This document shows positions 5,388-7,240 of a stretch of DNA of 7,240 bases, in pieces. The position numbers and the translations under genes were made by a program. Position 1 is the stretch's first letter, and each line of letters begins with the position of its first letter. A model generated the notes under the pieces. The model was given only the letters and a program-made list of their open reading frames with translations. It did not search any database and had not been told where the DNA came from. Source of the stretch: Opitutales bacterium (GTDB lineage Bacteria; Verrucomicrobiota; Verrucomicrobiia; Opitutales; Intestinicryptomonadaceae); the NCBI GenBank assembly GCA_017526045.1, contig JAFXRX010000190.1, forward strand, positions 1 to 7,240, written 5' to 3'.

Positions 5388-7240
5388 ATGGCAGAAAACA
5401 TAAACAAAAACGACAAGTACGACGCTTCAAAAATTCAAAAGCTTGAAGGTCTTGAAGGCGTAAGAAAACGTCCCGACATGTACATCGGCGATACTCACGA
5501 AAGAGGGCTGCACCACTGCGTCTTCGAAATAGTCGACAACTCAATCGACGAGGCCTTGGCGGGCTATTGCTCCGTCATAAAAGTTTCCGTCCACTCCGAC
5601 GGCGCGTGCTCAATCGAGGACAACGGCCGCGGCATCCCCGTCGACATCCACCCCGTTTACAAAATCCCCGCGCTCGAGCTTGTTATGACGAACCTCCACG
5701 CGGGCGGCAAATTCGGCAAGGGCGCGTATCAGGTGTCGGGCGGCCTGCACGGCGTCGGCGCAAAGTGCGTCAATGCGGTTTCAATCGAATTTAGCGTCGA
5801 AGTCCGCCGCGACGGCAAAATCCACAGGATGGAATTTTCGCGCGGCAAAACCACGCGCAAAATGGAGATAACAGGCTCGACAAAAACAACGGGCACAAAA
5901 ATCACATTCCTTCCCGACCCGCAGATTTTCGAGGAGACGCGCGAATTCAAGTATGAAATTCTTGCAAAGCGTTTGCGCGAATTGGCGTTCCTCAATCCCG
6001 GCGTTCGCATTGTGCTTTCCGACGAGCGCGTCAACAAGGACGAGGAATTTTGTTTCAAGGACGGCATCGCGGAATACGTCTCGTTTTTGAACAAGGCAAA
6101 GAATGTCGTAAACCAAAAGGTCATCGCATTCTCGGGCGACGCCGACGCGCCTTCGGGCGGCAAGATTATGGTCGACATCGCATTGCAGTACAACGCCTCC
6201 TACACCGACCAGGTTTACGCCTATGCAAACTCGATTTTCAACGTCGAAGGCGGCACGCATTTGAGCGGTTTCAGAACGGCGCTTACGCGCGTTGTAAACA
6301 ACTACGCAACCGCCAACAATCTTCTGAAAGAGAAGAAGGACAAGGACATAAAAATTTCGGGCGACGACGTAAGGGAAGGCTTGACTGCGGTAATTTCCGT
6401 AAAAGTTCCCGAGCCTCGCTTTGAGGGCCAGACCAAGACAAAGCTTTCAAACAGCGAAGTCGACGGCATTGTCCAGAAAGTTGTCGGCGAAAATTTGAAG
6501 TATTATTTTGAGACGAACCCGCAAGTCGCAAAGCGCATAATCGAAAAGACGATTAACGCCGCGCGCGCGAGGGAGGCGGCGCGCAAAGCCCGCGAAACCG
6601 TGCGCAAAACCGCGATAAGCGCGGGCGGCTTGCCTGGCAAGCTCGCCGACTGTTCCGAAAAAGACCCGTCTTTGTGCGAGCTTTATCTCGTGGAGGGCGA
6701 CTCCGCGGGCGGATCTGCAAAGCAGGGCAGGGACAGGAGATACCAGGCTATTTTGCCGTTGCGCGGCAAGGTCATAAATGTTGAAAAGGCGCGCCTTGAC
6801 AAGGTTTTGGGCAACGCCGAAATCAAGACTATGATTACCGCCTGCGGCACCGGCATTGGCGACGACGGCGAGGGCGCGTTCGACATCTCCAAGGCTCGCT
6901 ACCACAAAATCGTAATCATGACCGACGCGGACGTCGACGGCGCGCACATCAGAACGCTTCTTCTTACGTTCTTCTTCCGCCAGATGCGCGGGCTCATCGA
7001 AAACGGCTATGTTTACATCGCGCAGCCGCCGCTTTACAAAATCAAGAGGCGCAAGAGCGAGAGATACGTCATGAACGACGCGGAAATGAACAAAATTTTG
7101 ATTGAGCTTGGCTCTGAAAATTTGACTCTTGTGCGCCTTTCGGACAACTTGGAGTTCAACTCGTCGAAGGTCGACAAGATAGTCGAGCTTCTTTCGCGGC
7201 TTGAAACTTTGTCGGGCGGCATAACCCGCTACGGCTGCCA
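5388..7240 (+). CDS. gyrB: DNA gyrase subunit B, N-terminal part (3' end beyond window)
   Basis: GyrB is the ATPase subunit of DNA gyrase, which with GyrA introduces negative supercoils into DNA. The frame is open from ATG 5388 to the window edge: 617 codons plus 2 bases. The GHKL ATPase domain shows GLEGVRKRPDMYIGDT (21-36), FEIVDNSIDEALAG with Glu47 and Asn51, IEDNGRGIP with Asp78, and SGGLHGVGAKCVNAVS with its glycine lid starting at about residue 118. The transducer domain follows. The TOPRIM domain has EGDSAGGSAKQGRDRRYQAI (Glu436) and MTDADVDGAHIRTLLLTFFF (Asp513, 515, 517), the Mg-binding residues. QPPLYKIKRRKSERYVMND follows. Sequence style favours GyrB over ParE. All key residues are present. 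No Shine-Dalgarno is seen before the ATG, only A-rich sequence. Upstream here is an unknown membrane gene, not dnaA-dnaN-recF. Confidence 0.97.
   Translation, partial: MAENINKNDKYDASKIQKLEGLEGVRKRPDMYIGDTHERGLHHCVFEIVDNSIDEALAGYCSVIKVSVHSDGACSIEDNGRGIPVDIHPVYKIPALELVMTNLHAGGKFGKGAYQVSGGLHGVGAKCVNAVSIEFSVEVRRDGKIHRMEFSRGKTTRKMEITGSTKTTGTKITFLPDPQIFEETREFKYEILAKRLRELAFLNPGVRIVLSDERVNKDEEFCFKDGIAEYVSFLNKAKNVVNQKVIAFSGDADAPSGGKIMVDIALQYNASYTDQVYAYANSIFNVEGGTHLSGFRTALTRVVNNYATANNLLKEKKDKDIKISGDDVREGLTAVISVKVPEPRFEGQTKTKLSNSEVDGIVQKVVGENLKYYFETNPQVAKRIIEKTINAARAREAARKARETVRKTAISAGGLPGKLADCSEKDPSLCELYLVEGDSAGGSAKQGRDRRYQAILPLRGKVINVEKARLDKVLGNAEIKTMITACGTGIGDDGEGAFDISKARYHKIVIMTDADVDGAHIRTLLLTFFFRQMRGLIENGYVYIAQPPLYKIKRRKSERYVMNDAEMNKILIELGSENLTLVRLSDNLEFNSSKVDKIVELLSRLETLSGGITRYGC

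Noticed and set aside
5729..6260. Two overlapping minus-strand frames (about 155 codons each) inside gyrB
   Set aside because: Both are shadows of gyrB with no recognisable motif or start signal.

Overview
The window reads as an ordinary bacterial housekeeping region, all on the + strand, with one striking irregularity. The protein style suggests a Verrucomicrobiota (Opitutae-like) bacterium. The clues are an S4 that begins MSRYTGPTTRINRRF and lacks the N-terminal cysteines seen in many S4 proteins, an L17 with a long Lys/Ala tail, a genome rich in GGC/CGC/GAC codons, very AT-rich spacers, and several starts without a Shine-Dalgarno. This assignment is from memory of family members, not from a search.

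Layout. 1-189 is the 3' end of rpsK (S11). 213-821 is rpsD (S4), full length but broken by an in-frame TAG at codon 47. 848-1846 is rpoA and 1868-2416 is rplQ (L17). This is the classic alpha-operon order, closed by a strong hairpin terminator at 2444-2485. Next comes a 72-residue membrane-anchored zinc-ribbon protein (2500-2718) placed 11 bases before guaA (2730-4271, GMP synthetase). A second hairpin terminator (4313-4347) ends that unit. 4382-5113 encodes an unrecognised protein with three predicted membrane helices, visibly AT-richer than its neighbours. A 274-base AT-rich spacer (5114-5387) holds inverted repeats, weak promoter candidates and a possible 30-codon reading frame. gyrB starts at 5388 and runs off the window edge after 617 codons.

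Function. The first block makes ribosome parts and the RNA polymerase alpha subunit. guaA makes GMP, and gyrB makes the ATPase half of DNA gyrase. I see no tRNA, rRNA, CRISPR array, insertion sequence or phage gene.

The point most worth checking is the amber codon in rpsD. It replaces a very strongly conserved tyrosine, in frame, with intact S4 sequence on both sides. It could be a sequencing or assembly error, a real nonsense mutation, amber suppression or recoding, or a split S4 made by stop-and-restart at the ATG two codons later. I see no clear evidence of a novel multi-gene system here. The other leads are two terminators sharing an identical 10-base lead-in and the structured leader upstream of gyrB.
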